45,452 nt of DNA from the IMG/VR virus record IMGVR_UViG_3300045935_000007, positions 1 to 45,452 of that record; one strand, written 5' to 3'. The notes under the pieces are model-generated. The model made no database searches, was not told where the DNA came from, and saw nothing but the letters and a program-made list of their open reading frames with translations. Within the stretch, counting starts at the first letter, position 1. Each line of letters begins with the position of its first letter. Shown here piece by piece: positions 1 through 8,674 of this stretch. Position numbers and translations under genes: made by a program. The stretch comes from a virus.

Positions 1-127
1 ACGACGATAGCTTGCATGTCGAAGTAGTTGAATTAGATTGGTTGATCGGCGAAGAAACAGAAAAAAAGGCCGAATATATTATCATGTCGCAAACGGCTCC
101 GAAGAAACTTTCTGAATCAGCGGCGTA
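1..127. repeat. Terminal direct repeat, left copy (circular closure)
   Basis: These 127 bases are identical to 45326-45452. They lie inside the Cas4-like nuclease gene, and the reading frame is continuous across the join. A 127-bp overlap is the usual maximum k-mer of short-read assemblers, so I read this as assembly overlap of a circular or circularly permuted molecule, not a biological terminal repeat. The unique length is then 45,325 bp. Confidence 0.93.
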
Positions 128-314
128 TCAACAGTGTGCTTGGTGCGATATGAAGGGCATTTGCCATCAAAACGTGCCTATTGAAAAGAACTGTCGTTCA
201 TGTTCTTTTGCGCAACCTGTTGAAGATGGCCAATGGCATTGCAATAAACACGAAGCAATTATTCCGCGCGAATTTATACCAAACGCGTGCCCCGAATACA
301 ATCCGATTGCATAA
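3..314 (+). CDS. Cas4-like PD-(D/E)XK nuclease, C-terminal part (gene starts at 44692)
   Basis: This is the 3' part of the gene that begins at 44692 and runs off the right end of the window. Joined across the circle it encodes 315 residues. This part carries the cysteine-rich C-terminus. A CX2CX5C set (Cys257, Cys260, Cys266 of the joined protein) matches the C-terminal half of the 4Fe-4S ligand pattern of Cas4 and AddB nucleases. Four further cysteines (276, 279, 292, 308) form a second cluster. The stop TAA overlaps the helicase start ATG as TAATG, so the two are translationally coupled. See 44692 for the catalytic core. Confidence 0.85.
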   Translation, partial: DDSLHVEVVELDWLIGEETEKKAEYIIMSQTAPKKLSESAAYQQCAWCDMKGICHQNVPIEKNCRSCSFAQPVEDGQWHCNKHEAIIPREFIPNACPEYNPIA

Positions 315-1993
315 TGGAATTCCGACCCTATCAAGATGCCGCAATACAGAGCATTTTCGACTACTTTGATGAACCGACACCGAAGAAGTCCAAGGGTCGG
401 AATCCTATCGTCGCGATGCCCACAGGAACAGGCAAATCTGTCGTAATTGCGGGTTTCGCGACTCGCGCGCTGCATATGTTTCCGCAGTGCCGAATTATGA
501 TCTTGACTCACGTAAAAGAGTTAATTAGACAAAATTCCGAAAAGTTATCGTTAGTTTGGCCTAATGCACCATTTGGCATTTATTCAGCAGGTTTGAAAAA
601 GCGTGAATCGTCCAATCCTATAGTATTCGGCGGCATTGCAACAGTTCACGACAACGAAGACGCATTCGGCGAGATTCATTTAGTTTTGATCGATGAGTGT
701 CACTTGCTTTCGCCAAATACTGCAACGATGTATCAGCAGACAATCGAACGGTTGAAGAAAAAGAATCCGTTTTTGAAAGTCTGTGGGTTTACTGCAACTC
801 CGTATCGTATCGGGCAAGGTGCCTTAACTGATGAAGGTCTATTTACAGATATTTGCTACGATATAACCGGGGTTGAATCATTTAATCGGCTTATTGCTGA
901 AGGCTATTTGTCACCACTATTTCCATTGCGAACGCAAATTACGCTAGACGTAAACGGAATAAAGCTGGGATATGATGGTGACTACGATAAAGAAGCATTG
1001 GAAACTGCCACACTAAAAATGATGTGGCAAGGTATGCAAGAATTCGTCCAATATGGATGGAATCGTAAATGCTGGATGGTGTTTGTGCCTAACGTTAAAA
1101 GTGCCGAAGCTGGCGCAGAAATGCTTAGGGCGTTAGGTGTATCGGCAACCTGCGTTCATGGGGGCAATAAAGAATTTTCGCTAACGCAGAAGGAATCGGA
1201 TCAACGGCTTGCCGATTTCAAAGCCGGTAAATACAAGGCGATTGTAAATGCGAATAAGCTCACGACGGGTTTCGATCATCCTCCGATTGATCTTATTGGT
1301 ATGTTTAGGGCTAGCACAAGCACTGGTTTATGGGTGCAAATGCTTGGCCGCGGAACTAGGCCATTTGATTGGTTTAGACTAAAAGCATCGGAGCGAGCGC
1401 AATATGCAGCATACGAAGGATTCGTTAAGCAAAATTGCCTTGTCGCAGATTTCGCAGGCAATACGCGACGGCTTGGTCCCATCAATGATCCGATCAAACC
1501 TAGGAAGCCCGGCGATAAAGGTGGCGACGCACCTGTTCGTATTTGCGACAATTGCGGCATATACAATCCAGCCAGCGCACGATTTTGCATGGCATGCGGA
1601 CTTGAATTTCCAAGAGAAACCAAACTTGTAAGTGCCGCATCGGATGCGCCTTTGATTGCAAATGATGTTCCAGAACTCGAATGGTTTGATGTCAAATTTG
1701 TAATCTATCGCAGACATGAAAAAGCTAACAAACCATCATCGGTTGCCGTCTCATATCAAACTGGGCTTTTGAGCAAGCCATATAGAAAATGGATTTGCCC
1801 GGAACATACCGGTTTAGCTCGCAAGGAATTCGTTGATTGGTGGCGCAAAGTTGCAAATACAGCCGCAACTGATGAACCGCCAAAAAGCGTAGATGAATTC
1901 ATTGTTAGGCAAAACGAGTTGAAAATGGTTAAACGAATTAAAGTTTGGACCAATGCACCCGGATTTCCGCAGGTGATGAATGATGAATACTAG
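314..1993 (+). CDS. Superfamily II DEAD/DEAH-type helicase with C-terminal zinc ribbon
   Basis: The 559-residue protein shows the SF2 motifs in order: an RPYQ Q-motif at residues 4-7, Walker A PTGTGKS at 36-42, DECH box at 127-130, motif III FTATP at 159-163 and motif VI QMLGRGTRP at 342-350. A CX2C...CX2C zinc ribbon lies at 411-428. It should use ATP hydrolysis to move on or unwind DNA in phage replication or recombination. The ATG at 314 is chosen because it overlaps the upstream nuclease stop (TAATG); longer starts would run into that gene. It belongs to the replication operon, upstream of clamp and polymerase. The exact role (replicative, branch migration or restart) cannot be told from sequence. 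Confidence 0.93.
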   Translation: MEFRPYQDAAIQSIFDYFDEPTPKKSKGRNPIVAMPTGTGKSVVIAGFATRALHMFPQCRIMILTHVKELIRQNSEKLSLVWPNAPFGIYSAGLKKRESSNPIVFGGIATVHDNEDAFGEIHLVLIDECHLLSPNTATMYQQTIERLKKKNPFLKVCGFTATPYRIGQGALTDEGLFTDICYDITGVESFNRLIAEGYLSPLFPLRTQITLDVNGIKLGYDGDYDKEALETATLKMMWQGMQEFVQYGWNRKCWMVFVPNVKSAEAGAEMLRALGVSATCVHGGNKEFSLTQKESDQRLADFKAGKYKAIVNANKLTTGFDHPPIDLIGMFRASTSTGLWVQMLGRGTRPFDWFRLKASERAQYAAYEGFVKQNCLVADFAGNTRRLGPINDPIKPRKPGDKGGDAPVRICDNCGIYNPASARFCMACGLEFPRETKLVSAASDAPLIANDVPELEWFDVKFVIYRRHEKANKPSSVAVSYQTGLLSKPYRKWICPEHTGLARKEFVDWWRKVANTAATDEPPKSVDEFIVRQNELKMVKRIKVWTNAPGFPQVMNDEY

Positions 1994-2228
1994 GCTTCGT
2001 AATGGCGAAAACGATACGCTGCATCTTTACGTTAAAGCTGCAATAAATGATTTCGTAAGTGATTCGAAGAATGGTATAATGCGAAGTTGCATTAACTGTC
2101 AAAACTTTGACGAAAAAGGGGTGTTTGGCCCTGCTGAGTTTTGCAAGATAGCCAGTTGTCGGCCGCCTGCGCGAGTCATCGCATTCGGCTGCTCGCAACA
2201 TTTGGACGAAGAATCAATTCCGTTTTAA
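1980..2228 (+). CDS. Cys-rich small protein with SSB-like C-terminal tail
   Basis: This 82-residue protein of unknown function overlaps the end of the helicase gene by 14 nt. An AGGTG ribosome-binding site at 1971-1975 precedes two tandem ATGs at 1980 and 1983, and either could be used. It has a CX2C pair (CINC) and later cysteines in FCKIASC and FGC, so a zinc site is plausible. The last residues are DEESIPF, which resembles the DDDIPF tail by which bacterial SSB recruits repair and replication proteins. The spaced-cysteine pattern also resembles the C-terminal cluster of the nearby Cas4-like nuclease. A role in recruiting host replication proteins is inference. Confidence 0.75.
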   Translation: MMNTRLRNGENDTLHLYVKAAINDFVSDSKNGIMRSCINCQNFDEKGVFGPAEFCKIASCRPPARVIAFGCSQHLDEESIPF

Positions 2229-2237
2229 GGTTTTAAT

Positions 2238-3311
2238 ATGGCAACGCGTGGAAGACGTAAGGCAGACAGCACAAGCAAAATTTCACTTGTGCAGGCACTT
2301 GCATTCGCCGAAGGTGTATTGAAGTCGGACCGTGATTTCAAGCAAAAGCACGTCTATATTGGACATGGAATGCTTGTGGGCTTTGACGGTACGCTGGCTG
2401 CAGGTCATCCAATTAGCGAAGATATAGAGGCTGTACCGCATTCTGGCAAGTTACTAAAGGCGCTCGAAAGATCAGATGAAACCGTACAGGTAACGTTGAA
2501 TGATTCAAAGCGGCTTAGTGTTAAAGCTGGCAAGTTTCGCGCAGTCATCGAATGTTTGGATGTAGGTGAGTTTTATTCCCCACAGGGTGACAAGTCGATT
2601 GCTGTCATCGGCGAAACTTTACGCGACGGATTCAAGGCAATAACACATATCGTAAATCACGAAGCCGATAAAGTGCATTTTGCAACAGTGCTCATACGCG
2701 CCGGTTCAATGATGACAACCGACGGTAGAACATTATTTGAATATTGGCACGGAATTGATTTGCCGGAAATGGCACTTCCGAAAGCCGCAGCTACAGCAAT
2801 AACGAAGACTGATAAGAAACTTGTAGGCTTCGGATTCAGCGGGCATTCGGCAACGTTTCATTTTGAAGGCGGCGCCTGGATTCGCAGCCAGCTTTTTGCC
2901 GACCGCTGGCCGGACGTGAGCCGTGTTCTAGACGTTAAAACGAACGCATGGCCTGTATCCCCTACCCTCTTCGCTGCGGCACGCGCTGTGCGCCCTTTCT
3001 GCAAGCCGGATGATGAGGCGCTGACCTTCTTTGACGAGGCGATAGGCTCGCACAGTTTGCTCACCGAGGGGGCAGTACACGAGGTTCCAGGGCTGCTCGC
3101 AGGGCCAGTATTCAACGCCGAACAACTGGCGCAAATTGAACCACTTGTAAAGACGATTGATTTCACAACGAAGCGAGGGCATGCTTACTTTTTCGGGGAT
3201 AATGTTCGCGGTGCGATTGCTGGAATGGGAAAGTCGGAGCAAGCGAAACCAGCCCCGAAAACATTAACAACCGAAGAACTTAAAGACATGCGTAACGATA
3301 TTCCGTATTGA
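2238..3311 (+). CDS. DNA polymerase sliding clamp-like protein (beta-clamp fold)
   Basis: The 357-residue protein is close to the usual length of bacterial DnaN. It has beta-clamp-like stretches: an LRDGFKAITHIV segment followed by a TDGRTLF segment (residues ~130-170), as in domain 2 of DnaN. It also has a lysine-rich strand followed by an IRSQLFADRWPDV segment that parallels the family's I-x-S-x-L-x-x-G-x-x-P-D. The ring would tether the phage polymerase to DNA. The next gene is a family B polymerase that ends in QAALFF, a clamp-binding-type peptide, which supports the call. The C-terminus is NDIPY, similar to an SSB tail. AAGG lies 7 nt before the ATG. Sequence similarity to DnaN is remote, so the fold is a strong inference. 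Confidence 0.72.
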   Translation: MATRGRRKADSTSKISLVQALAFAEGVLKSDRDFKQKHVYIGHGMLVGFDGTLAAGHPISEDIEAVPHSGKLLKALERSDETVQVTLNDSKRLSVKAGKFRAVIECLDVGEFYSPQGDKSIAVIGETLRDGFKAITHIVNHEADKVHFATVLIRAGSMMTTDGRTLFEYWHGIDLPEMALPKAAATAITKTDKKLVGFGFSGHSATFHFEGGAWIRSQLFADRWPDVSRVLDVKTNAWPVSPTLFAAARAVRPFCKPDDEALTFFDEAIGSHSLLTEGAVHEVPGLLAGPVFNAEQLAQIEPLVKTIDFTTKRGHAYFFGDNVRGAIAGMGKSEQAKPAPKTLTTEELKDMRNDIPY

Positions 3312-3313
3312 CT

Positions 3314-5272
3314 ATGTTCTTCAACGAATCCCCACAGTTCAAGCGCAAACGTGGTCAGCCTGGACCGAAGCGAGAATTGCACCGTGCCGAACGACCGACT
3401 AAGGCGCTCGATTTCCTGACGTATGAGGAAATCCGTGCTTCTGTGGGTAATGAATACACGGTTGACGTGGAGTGCGCTCCGAACTTCTTTTTTGTTGGCA
3501 TGAAGCATAAGGCTTCTGGCAAAGTTACATCGGTTGAGTTATCTCCTGATGTTCCTGTGCTTGATCGGGATTTGCTAGGCTTTATTTTGTTTGGATGTCT
3601 GAATGTGACGTTCAACGGTAATAAATACGATATGCTCATGATGTTTGGGGCTATGTCAGGCTTGAATAATGAATCGTTGAAAGAACTTAATGATTTCATT
3701 ATTCTTGAGGGTGCTACAGCGTATGACGTGCAAAAGCGATATGGTTTTCGTGTCCCGCGCCACATTAATCATATCGACTTAATTGAAGTTGCACCGTTAT
3801 CTGAATCGCTGAAAACTTACGCAGGTCGGTTGCATTGCAAGCGAATGCAGGATTTGCCGTTTAGCCCTAACGATCCACTTACAGCAGAAAACGCAATGAT
3901 TACGCGCCACTACTGTATCAACGACTTAGATAATACCGAATTGCTTCGCGATGAACTGCGCCCGCATATTGAACTGCGCGAAAAATTAGGTAACGAATTT
4001 GAGCTAGATTTGCGCTCTATGTCGGATGCGCAGTTGGCAGAAAAGATTATTTGTCGTGAGTATCATCGTATTACAGGCGAATGGCCGAAACGTCCGGGAT
4101 TCTTTCCCGGCGCTACATTCAAATATGAAGCACCTTCATATATTGCGTTTAGAACACCTACATTGCAAAAGATGCTTGCGGATATTCTTGGTGCGACAAT
4201 TACAGTTGGCGAATCTGGACATGTTGAATGCCCGCCTGAAATTGAAGGCGTAACAATTCAAGTGGGCGATAACATATATAAAATCGGCATGGGCGGCTTG
4301 CATTCTCAAGAGAAATCCCAAACGATTCGCGCTGATTCAGAGTACGGTGTTTTTGACCGTGACGTCACCGGTTATTACCCAAATCTTATCCTTAAAAATG
4401 GATTCTATCCAAAGCACTTGGGATTAGAGTTTCTAACAGCATTACAATCGATTGTCGATAAGCGATATGCGGCGAAAAAAGCTAAGGAAATGGTTACCGC
4501 CGACAGTTTGAAGATTGCCAGTAACGGAACCTTCGGCAAACTATCTGATCCGTATTCGACAATGTACGATCCTAAGATGATGGTTCAAACTACGTTGACT
4601 GGTCAATTGTCTCTGCTGATGATAATTGAATATTTGGAAGAAATCGGAATTCGCGTTATGTCCGCAAACACGGACGGTATTGTTATTCATTGCTTGCGAG
4701 GTCGCTATGCAGAAATGGTCAAAGCGTTCCAAGTTTGGGAACAAATCACCAAGTTGGAAACAGAAGAAACCGAATACACCGGCTTATATAGCCGCGATGT
4801 CAACAATTACTTTGCTGTCAAACCTGACGGAGAAGTCAAGAGTAAAGGAGTCTATACCGAAAAAGGCTCTGCGCTTAACAGTCGTCTTTCAAAGAACCCT
4901 GAATCGCTTATTTGTTCCGATGCTGTCAAAGCTTTTCTATCGAAAGGCGCGTCAATCGAATCATTCATCCGAGATTCCAGAGATATACGACGTTTTGTAA
5001 GTATTCGAAAAGTTAAAGGTGGTGCCCACAAGGATGGCGAATATCTCGGCAAAGTCGTTCGGTTCTACTATTCAAAAGAAGAACGCGGGTGCATTCAAAC
5101 AGTCGAATCTGGCGGCAAAGTTCCAAAGACAGACGGTGCTCGACCATTAATGGATTTGCCCGACAGCATCCCGTCAGATTTGAATTATGAATATTATGTA
5201 AAGGAGGCTACCGATATTCTCCACGATATAGGATACTTCCCGAAGCCTAAACAGGCTGCGCTTTTCTTTTAA
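3314..5272 (+). CDS. Family B DNA polymerase with 3'-5' exonuclease
   Basis: The 652-residue protein has an N-terminal proofreading domain: Exo I DVE with Asp51 and Glu53, Exo II NGNKYD at 101-106, Exo III YCIND at 200-204. The palm motifs of family B follow: motif A DVTGYYP at 350-356, motif B KIASNGTFG at 400-408, and motif C NTDG at 452-455 in place of the usual DTD. The C-terminus, KQAALFF, looks like a clamp-binding motif. The start is uncertain. ATG 3314 lies just after the clamp gene stop, and an in-frame TTG at 3308 is an alternative; neither has a clear Shine-Dalgarno. It is the presumed replicative polymerase, coupled to the clamp gene. I see no terminal-protein gene that would indicate protein priming. 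Confidence 0.93.
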   Translation: MFFNESPQFKRKRGQPGPKRELHRAERPTKALDFLTYEEIRASVGNEYTVDVECAPNFFFVGMKHKASGKVTSVELSPDVPVLDRDLLGFILFGCLNVTFNGNKYDMLMMFGAMSGLNNESLKELNDFIILEGATAYDVQKRYGFRVPRHINHIDLIEVAPLSESLKTYAGRLHCKRMQDLPFSPNDPLTAENAMITRHYCINDLDNTELLRDELRPHIELREKLGNEFELDLRSMSDAQLAEKIICREYHRITGEWPKRPGFFPGATFKYEAPSYIAFRTPTLQKMLADILGATITVGESGHVECPPEIEGVTIQVGDNIYKIGMGGLHSQEKSQTIRADSEYGVFDRDVTGYYPNLILKNGFYPKHLGLEFLTALQSIVDKRYAAKKAKEMVTADSLKIASNGTFGKLSDPYSTMYDPKMMVQTTLTGQLSLLMIIEYLEEIGIRVMSANTDGIVIHCLRGRYAEMVKAFQVWEQITKLETEETEYTGLYSRDVNNYFAVKPDGEVKSKGVYTEKGSALNSRLSKNPESLICSDAVKAFLSKGASIESFIRDSRDIRRFVSIRKVKGGAHKDGEYLGKVVRFYYSKEERGCIQTVESGGKVPKTDGARPLMDLPDSIPSDLNYEYYVKEATDILHDIGYFPKPKQAALFF

Positions 5273-5286
5273 CTCATGAGGTTGTT

Positions 5287-5637
5287 ATGTCCGCTGTTAA
5301 GCTTTCCTTTCTGTTTGCCCCTACGGATGTTGCTGCGAGTGCCGCTGTCGCGTCTTTTGCCGTTTCGACTGTTGGTTCCGACGGTGTTGCGCAATCTGCA
5401 ACTATTGCACTTGGTCAACTGCAAGCGCAAACCGATGGCACGTTTGTCGCCACCGTTGACATTGCCGATGGCGTGCTGCCCGTAGGCGCGTTCTCCGGGT
5501 CCATCCAGGCGCTTGACGCTTCGGCCACTGCTGTGGGCACCTCGGTGTCGTATTCGGGTGAAATTCCCGCTGTTGTGCCAGTTAATCCGGTCAACTTGCA
5601 ACCGATTCCGGTTAGCGTTACGGTGACGGTTGCTTAA
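5287..5637 (+). CDS. Small beta-rich protein of unknown function
   Basis: This 116-residue protein follows the polymerase gene after 14 nt, with a GAGG site 7 nt before the ATG. It is rich in Ala, Val, Thr and Ser and almost lacks basic residues. Its alternating pattern suggests an immunoglobulin-like beta-sandwich, such as a decoration or tail accessory protein. It ends with NLQPIPVSVTVTVA, and a very similar ending (NLQPIPVAVVV) occurs in the 33-residue protein directly downstream. I do not recognise a family. GC content is higher than in the polymerase gene. Confidence 0.75.
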   Translation: MSAVKLSFLFAPTDVAASAAVASFAVSTVGSDGVAQSATIALGQLQAQTDGTFVATVDIADGVLPVGAFSGSIQALDASATAVGTSVSYSGEIPAVVPVNPVNLQPIPVSVTVTVA

Positions 5638-5739
5638 ATGGTTTATTGGCTTTGCAGGCTGATTAGATGGGCCTTTGGCAAGCCTAAACCAAATTTGCAG
5701 CCGATTCCAGTTGCCGTAGTCGTCAGAGTGCGACACTAA
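5638..5739 (+). CDS. Very small protein sharing a C-terminal motif with its upstream neighbour
   Basis: A 33-codon frame starts at the ATG immediately after the TAA of the preceding gene and stops just before the terminator. The N-terminus is hydrophobic and aromatic (MVYWLCRLIRW). The end reads NLQPIPVAVVVRVRH, repeating the NLQPIPV[AS]V motif of the upstream protein. There is no independent ribosome-binding site, so expression would depend on re-initiation. The shared motif, in frame in both, is the main argument that it is real. Confidence 0.5.
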   Translation: MVYWLCRLIRWAFGKPKPNLQPIPVAVVVRVRH

Positions 5740-5741
5740 AC

Positions 5742-5766
5742 AAAAAGCCCCTTTCGGGGCTTTTTT
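5742..5766. terminator. Bidirectional rho-independent terminator
   Basis: AAAAAGCCCC-TTT-CGGGGCTTTTTT forms a GC-rich stem flanked by A and T runs, so it can end transcription from both sides. It separates the plus-strand replication operon from the minus-strand tail operon, and it overlaps the stop codon of the tail-tip gene. Confidence 0.93.
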
Positions 5767-8327
5767 CATGGGACCATGTCGTGTATCGGGTTAGGTATTG
5801 TTGCTCGCTGTGGATCATTTTCATAATAGCGATCATCGTAATTAATCGCTGTAATTTCAACTTGTTGTTTTTCTTTTGATTTTTTTTCACTAACCAAGAA
5901 TGCTTGCTGTCTTGGTTTACTGTCCCATGTAATTAAATATGTAGTTTTTGCATAGTTATCTACTGAAGTAATCAGTGTCAAACGTGGCGCAGTTGCCAAT
6001 GTCAATTGAAGTTGATTGTTAATTGTGCAATTGATACTTTGCACAGAACCATCCGACAATTGCAAGAAAATTACGATCTGCTCATCGCCTGCTAGTGAAC
6101 GTGCTTTACCAATCGGCTGCGATGTTGTCAAAGTCAACCCATCAACTTTTACTATTTCACCGTCAAAAGTTTCAGTGCGCGTATTGTCTGCAACTAAAAT
6201 TCGGTCATTCGTTACAAGCATTTCTGATTCTTGCGTTGCTGTAAATTGAGTTGTCGTATTTTGATACCGTATTTTATTCCACGCACGATATGCTTGTAAA
6301 TACGCTTGATTATAGTTTCTAACACCTACAGACTTAATTTCTTTCGGGTTTACTGCCGATTGATCTTCTGGAACGTAATAAACTACAGACGATTCATCAG
6401 TTGGATCGATCCATGTATAATTTACACCATCGACATTATCTTCATTGCCGAATCTAACCGATCGTGTTTCTGATCCCGGTAATTTATTGCGATGATTGAA
6501 AAGAAGTAAACTGTTTTCAGTTTTACGCTCAAGTGACAATTTGATAACATTACCGCGACGATATGCTGTGCAAAAACATGCTTGCGCAATATAAGTCAAT
6601 GTTTCTTCGGCTGAAACATTAGTATCATCAAATGTATAACAAAATTCTCCGGCTTGTGCATTAGCTCCAAAGTACGAAATAATTTCTGACGATGCATTGT
6701 AAAAACTATCGAAGTCAATTTCGGCGGCAGTTCTACCACCAATCTTTGGATCAAGACATACAAATGACATAATGTCAGCAACGTCATTTGTACCCACAAG
6801 AGTCGTGCTGAATGTCGATCCGCTAATGCGCTGCGGCAATTTCCGTGTAACAAGCATATTTAACTTGCGATCTTTGACCGAAAGTGCACCTTCGGTTGCA
6901 ATCGTCACCGATTGCACCGTTGTTACGTTGCCGAAGTCCCTTTGCGTTATCGGATAGACGCCGTACATATCGCGCCATTTAATCTCATCAACAGTCGTTC
7001 CGCTAAAGGTCGATTTGTTAGTTGTTCTACGCATGCGAACACTACAGCGACCCGGTGTTGGTAAATCGACAACCGAGGTAAATCCCTTTGAAGTTCTAGT
7101 TGTTCCGCCGCTACTCACTCCACCTGTAAACGTTGCCGCGGCACCCGTGGGCACGTTGTGGATATCAACGGGTGTAACTTCGATTAAATATTCTGATTTT
7201 GTACCGTATACACCATCGTTATCTTCTTTGTACATTCCATTTTCAGCAGCGACGTTTATATATAACTGCGTGGCGTCGCTTTTTGCCATAATGAATGGAC
7301 CAACCCACGGAATTGCAGGATTGGTTACTCGAACATTCGAACCGGGCGCACCTGTGGTCGAATTTATAGAATCCCATGCTGAGTTTACCAACTGAGGATT
7401 CAAAAGCGTTATTGTATCTGAACTTGATGACGCAACTTGATAAGTTCCAGCAATATCAACGAAACCCGAACTTACGCCAACGTATGTAGTCCCGATCACT
7501 AGTGCGTCACCGATGCTAAACATATCGCTAAAGGTAACATCGTTTTCAGTAGCGACAATTTTATAATTACCGCTGCCGTATACGTCCATATGATCTGAAT
7601 AATATGTATTAGCATCGGGCGCAATTAGCGTTTGACCGTTAACCGATGTATATCTAGTTACGCCGACAACTAGTCTATTTGCGGCAGTTCCAATCGTTAA
7701 TTGCGGAGCAGGTGTTACCGAATTTGGCGAATTTCCAGGCGGAAATATCTTAACGGATGCTCCGTCGATTTGACTGATTAATGTGGTGTCGTCACATACG
7801 TCCGAAACATTGTAAGCACCTTTCCCAATGCACATAAAGCTATGTTCAACTTCAACGTTGTTTTCGAAAATCTTATAAGGGTTGGCTAACAAGTCTGGAA
7901 CGCTTCGCACAGTTCCAAAAATATCGGGAATCCGTGCATTTGGTCGCGCGGTATTTGTGCGATCACTTAATGAGTTATTTGGTGATGTTGCAGTGGTGCC
8001 GGACGTAGTCGGTACAGCAGTTTTAATTGATAAAACCACTGCAACCGCAATTAACGCTACAATGATATATCCAATGTATGGAATTAGCGGAGCACCCGGA
8101 TATGTCACAACATAAAACGGCCCTTCCATTTCTGTAAACTTTGCAAAGTCTTTTTCGCAACGAGGGGTAACATCGGTTTCTTCAGAAATGTTATTGTTAT
8201 AGATACACAATGTTTCAGGCATTTTTCCCGGAAACTGTTGCATTACAAAATCTAAAACATTTTCGCATTCGTGTTCACTGAATTCTGTGAAATCTAACGG
8301 ATTTGAAAATAGCGTTACTTTTTTCAT
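5766..8327 (-). CDS. Tail tip / host specificity protein, lambda J (TipJ) type
   Basis: The 853-residue protein contains a J-family central segment around residues 120-150 (NSLSDRTNTARPNARIPDIF). J-like domains rich in beta-strand follow, with ADIMSFVCLDPKIGGR and a later ESEMLVTNDRILVADN segment. A hydrophobic stretch lies at about residues 78-103 (IGYIIVALIAVAVVLSI), a feature of TipJ proteins whose N-terminus carries a tail-assembly-like hydrophobic segment. It is expected to form the distal baseplate hub that contacts the receptor and starts DNA release. It lacks the usual C-terminal fibre region; a DUF1983-like segment is encoded separately at 9936-11669. Its start overlaps the NlpC gene by 4 nt (ATGA). 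Confidence 0.88.
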   Translation of the reverse strand: MKKVTLFSNPLDFTEFSEHECENVLDFVMQQFPGKMPETLCIYNNNISEETDVTPRCEKDFAKFTEMEGPFYVVTYPGAPLIPYIGYIIVALIAVAVVLSIKTAVPTTSGTTATSPNNSLSDRTNTARPNARIPDIFGTVRSVPDLLANPYKIFENNVEVEHSFMCIGKGAYNVSDVCDDTTLISQIDGASVKIFPPGNSPNSVTPAPQLTIGTAANRLVVGVTRYTSVNGQTLIAPDANTYYSDHMDVYGSGNYKIVATENDVTFSDMFSIGDALVIGTTYVGVSSGFVDIAGTYQVASSSSDTITLLNPQLVNSAWDSINSTTGAPGSNVRVTNPAIPWVGPFIMAKSDATQLYINVAAENGMYKEDNDGVYGTKSEYLIEVTPVDIHNVPTGAAATFTGGVSSGGTTRTSKGFTSVVDLPTPGRCSVRMRRTTNKSTFSGTTVDEIKWRDMYGVYPITQRDFGNVTTVQSVTIATEGALSVKDRKLNMLVTRKLPQRISGSTFSTTLVGTNDVADIMSFVCLDPKIGGRTAAEIDFDSFYNASSEIISYFGANAQAGEFCYTFDDTNVSAEETLTYIAQACFCTAYRRGNVIKLSLERKTENSLLLFNHRNKLPGSETRSVRFGNEDNVDGVNYTWIDPTDESSVVYYVPEDQSAVNPKEIKSVGVRNYNQAYLQAYRAWNKIRYQNTTTQFTATQESEMLVTNDRILVADNTRTETFDGEIVKVDGLTLTTSQPIGKARSLAGDEQIVIFLQLSDGSVQSINCTINNQLQLTLATAPRLTLITSVDNYAKTTYLITWDSKPRQQAFLVSEKKSKEKQQVEITAINYDDRYYENDPQRATIPNPIHDMVP

Positions 8328-8674
8328 TTGTAAAAACCGATTCGTTTGAATGGAAGCATTGCAAGTTCCAACGGTTCAAATTTTACGCCGTTGCGATCAA
8401 TATGCAAGATGCGACCGTTTTTAAAAATGCCCACATGGGGGGCTGCGCCAGTTGCACGCATGAGCGCTAGACAAGGCGAAACCGGGCCATCTTGGCGTTT
8501 AAATGCGCGACGTAGGGGGTAGGTAGCATGGCGCGCGCTACGGGGCAAGAGGAAGGATTCCAGGCGGTCACGCATCGGTTCGCCCGTGAATTCATCCCAA
8601 ACTTCGCAAACGAAATGAGCGCAGTTATATAAATCGGGATCGTATTTGCGACCTAGATATTTATCGATGCTCAT
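8324..8674 (-). CDS. NlpC/P60-type tail-associated peptidase
   Basis: This 116-residue protein has the thiol peptidase pattern: Cys18 in LYNCAHFV, His80 in APHVGIF and a polar third residue near His91/Asp93. Such proteins sit at the tail tip of lambda-like phages (gpK) and cut peptide crosslinks in peptidoglycan during DNA entry. ATGA overlaps with both neighbours show translational coupling to the DUF1833 protein and the tip protein. The middle of the gene (about 8430-8540) is more GC-rich than its surroundings. Confidence 0.88.
   Translation of the reverse strand: MSIDKYLGRKYDPDLYNCAHFVCEVWDEFTGEPMRDRLESFLLPRSARHATYPLRRAFKRQDGPVSPCLALMRATGAAPHVGIFKNGRILHIDRNGVKFEPLELAMLPFKRIGFYK

Noticed and set aside
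1-127. True short direct terminal repeat
   Set aside because: The length of exactly 127 bp equals a common assembler k-mer and the repeat lies inside a coding gene. Assembly overlap is the simpler explanation, though it is not proven.
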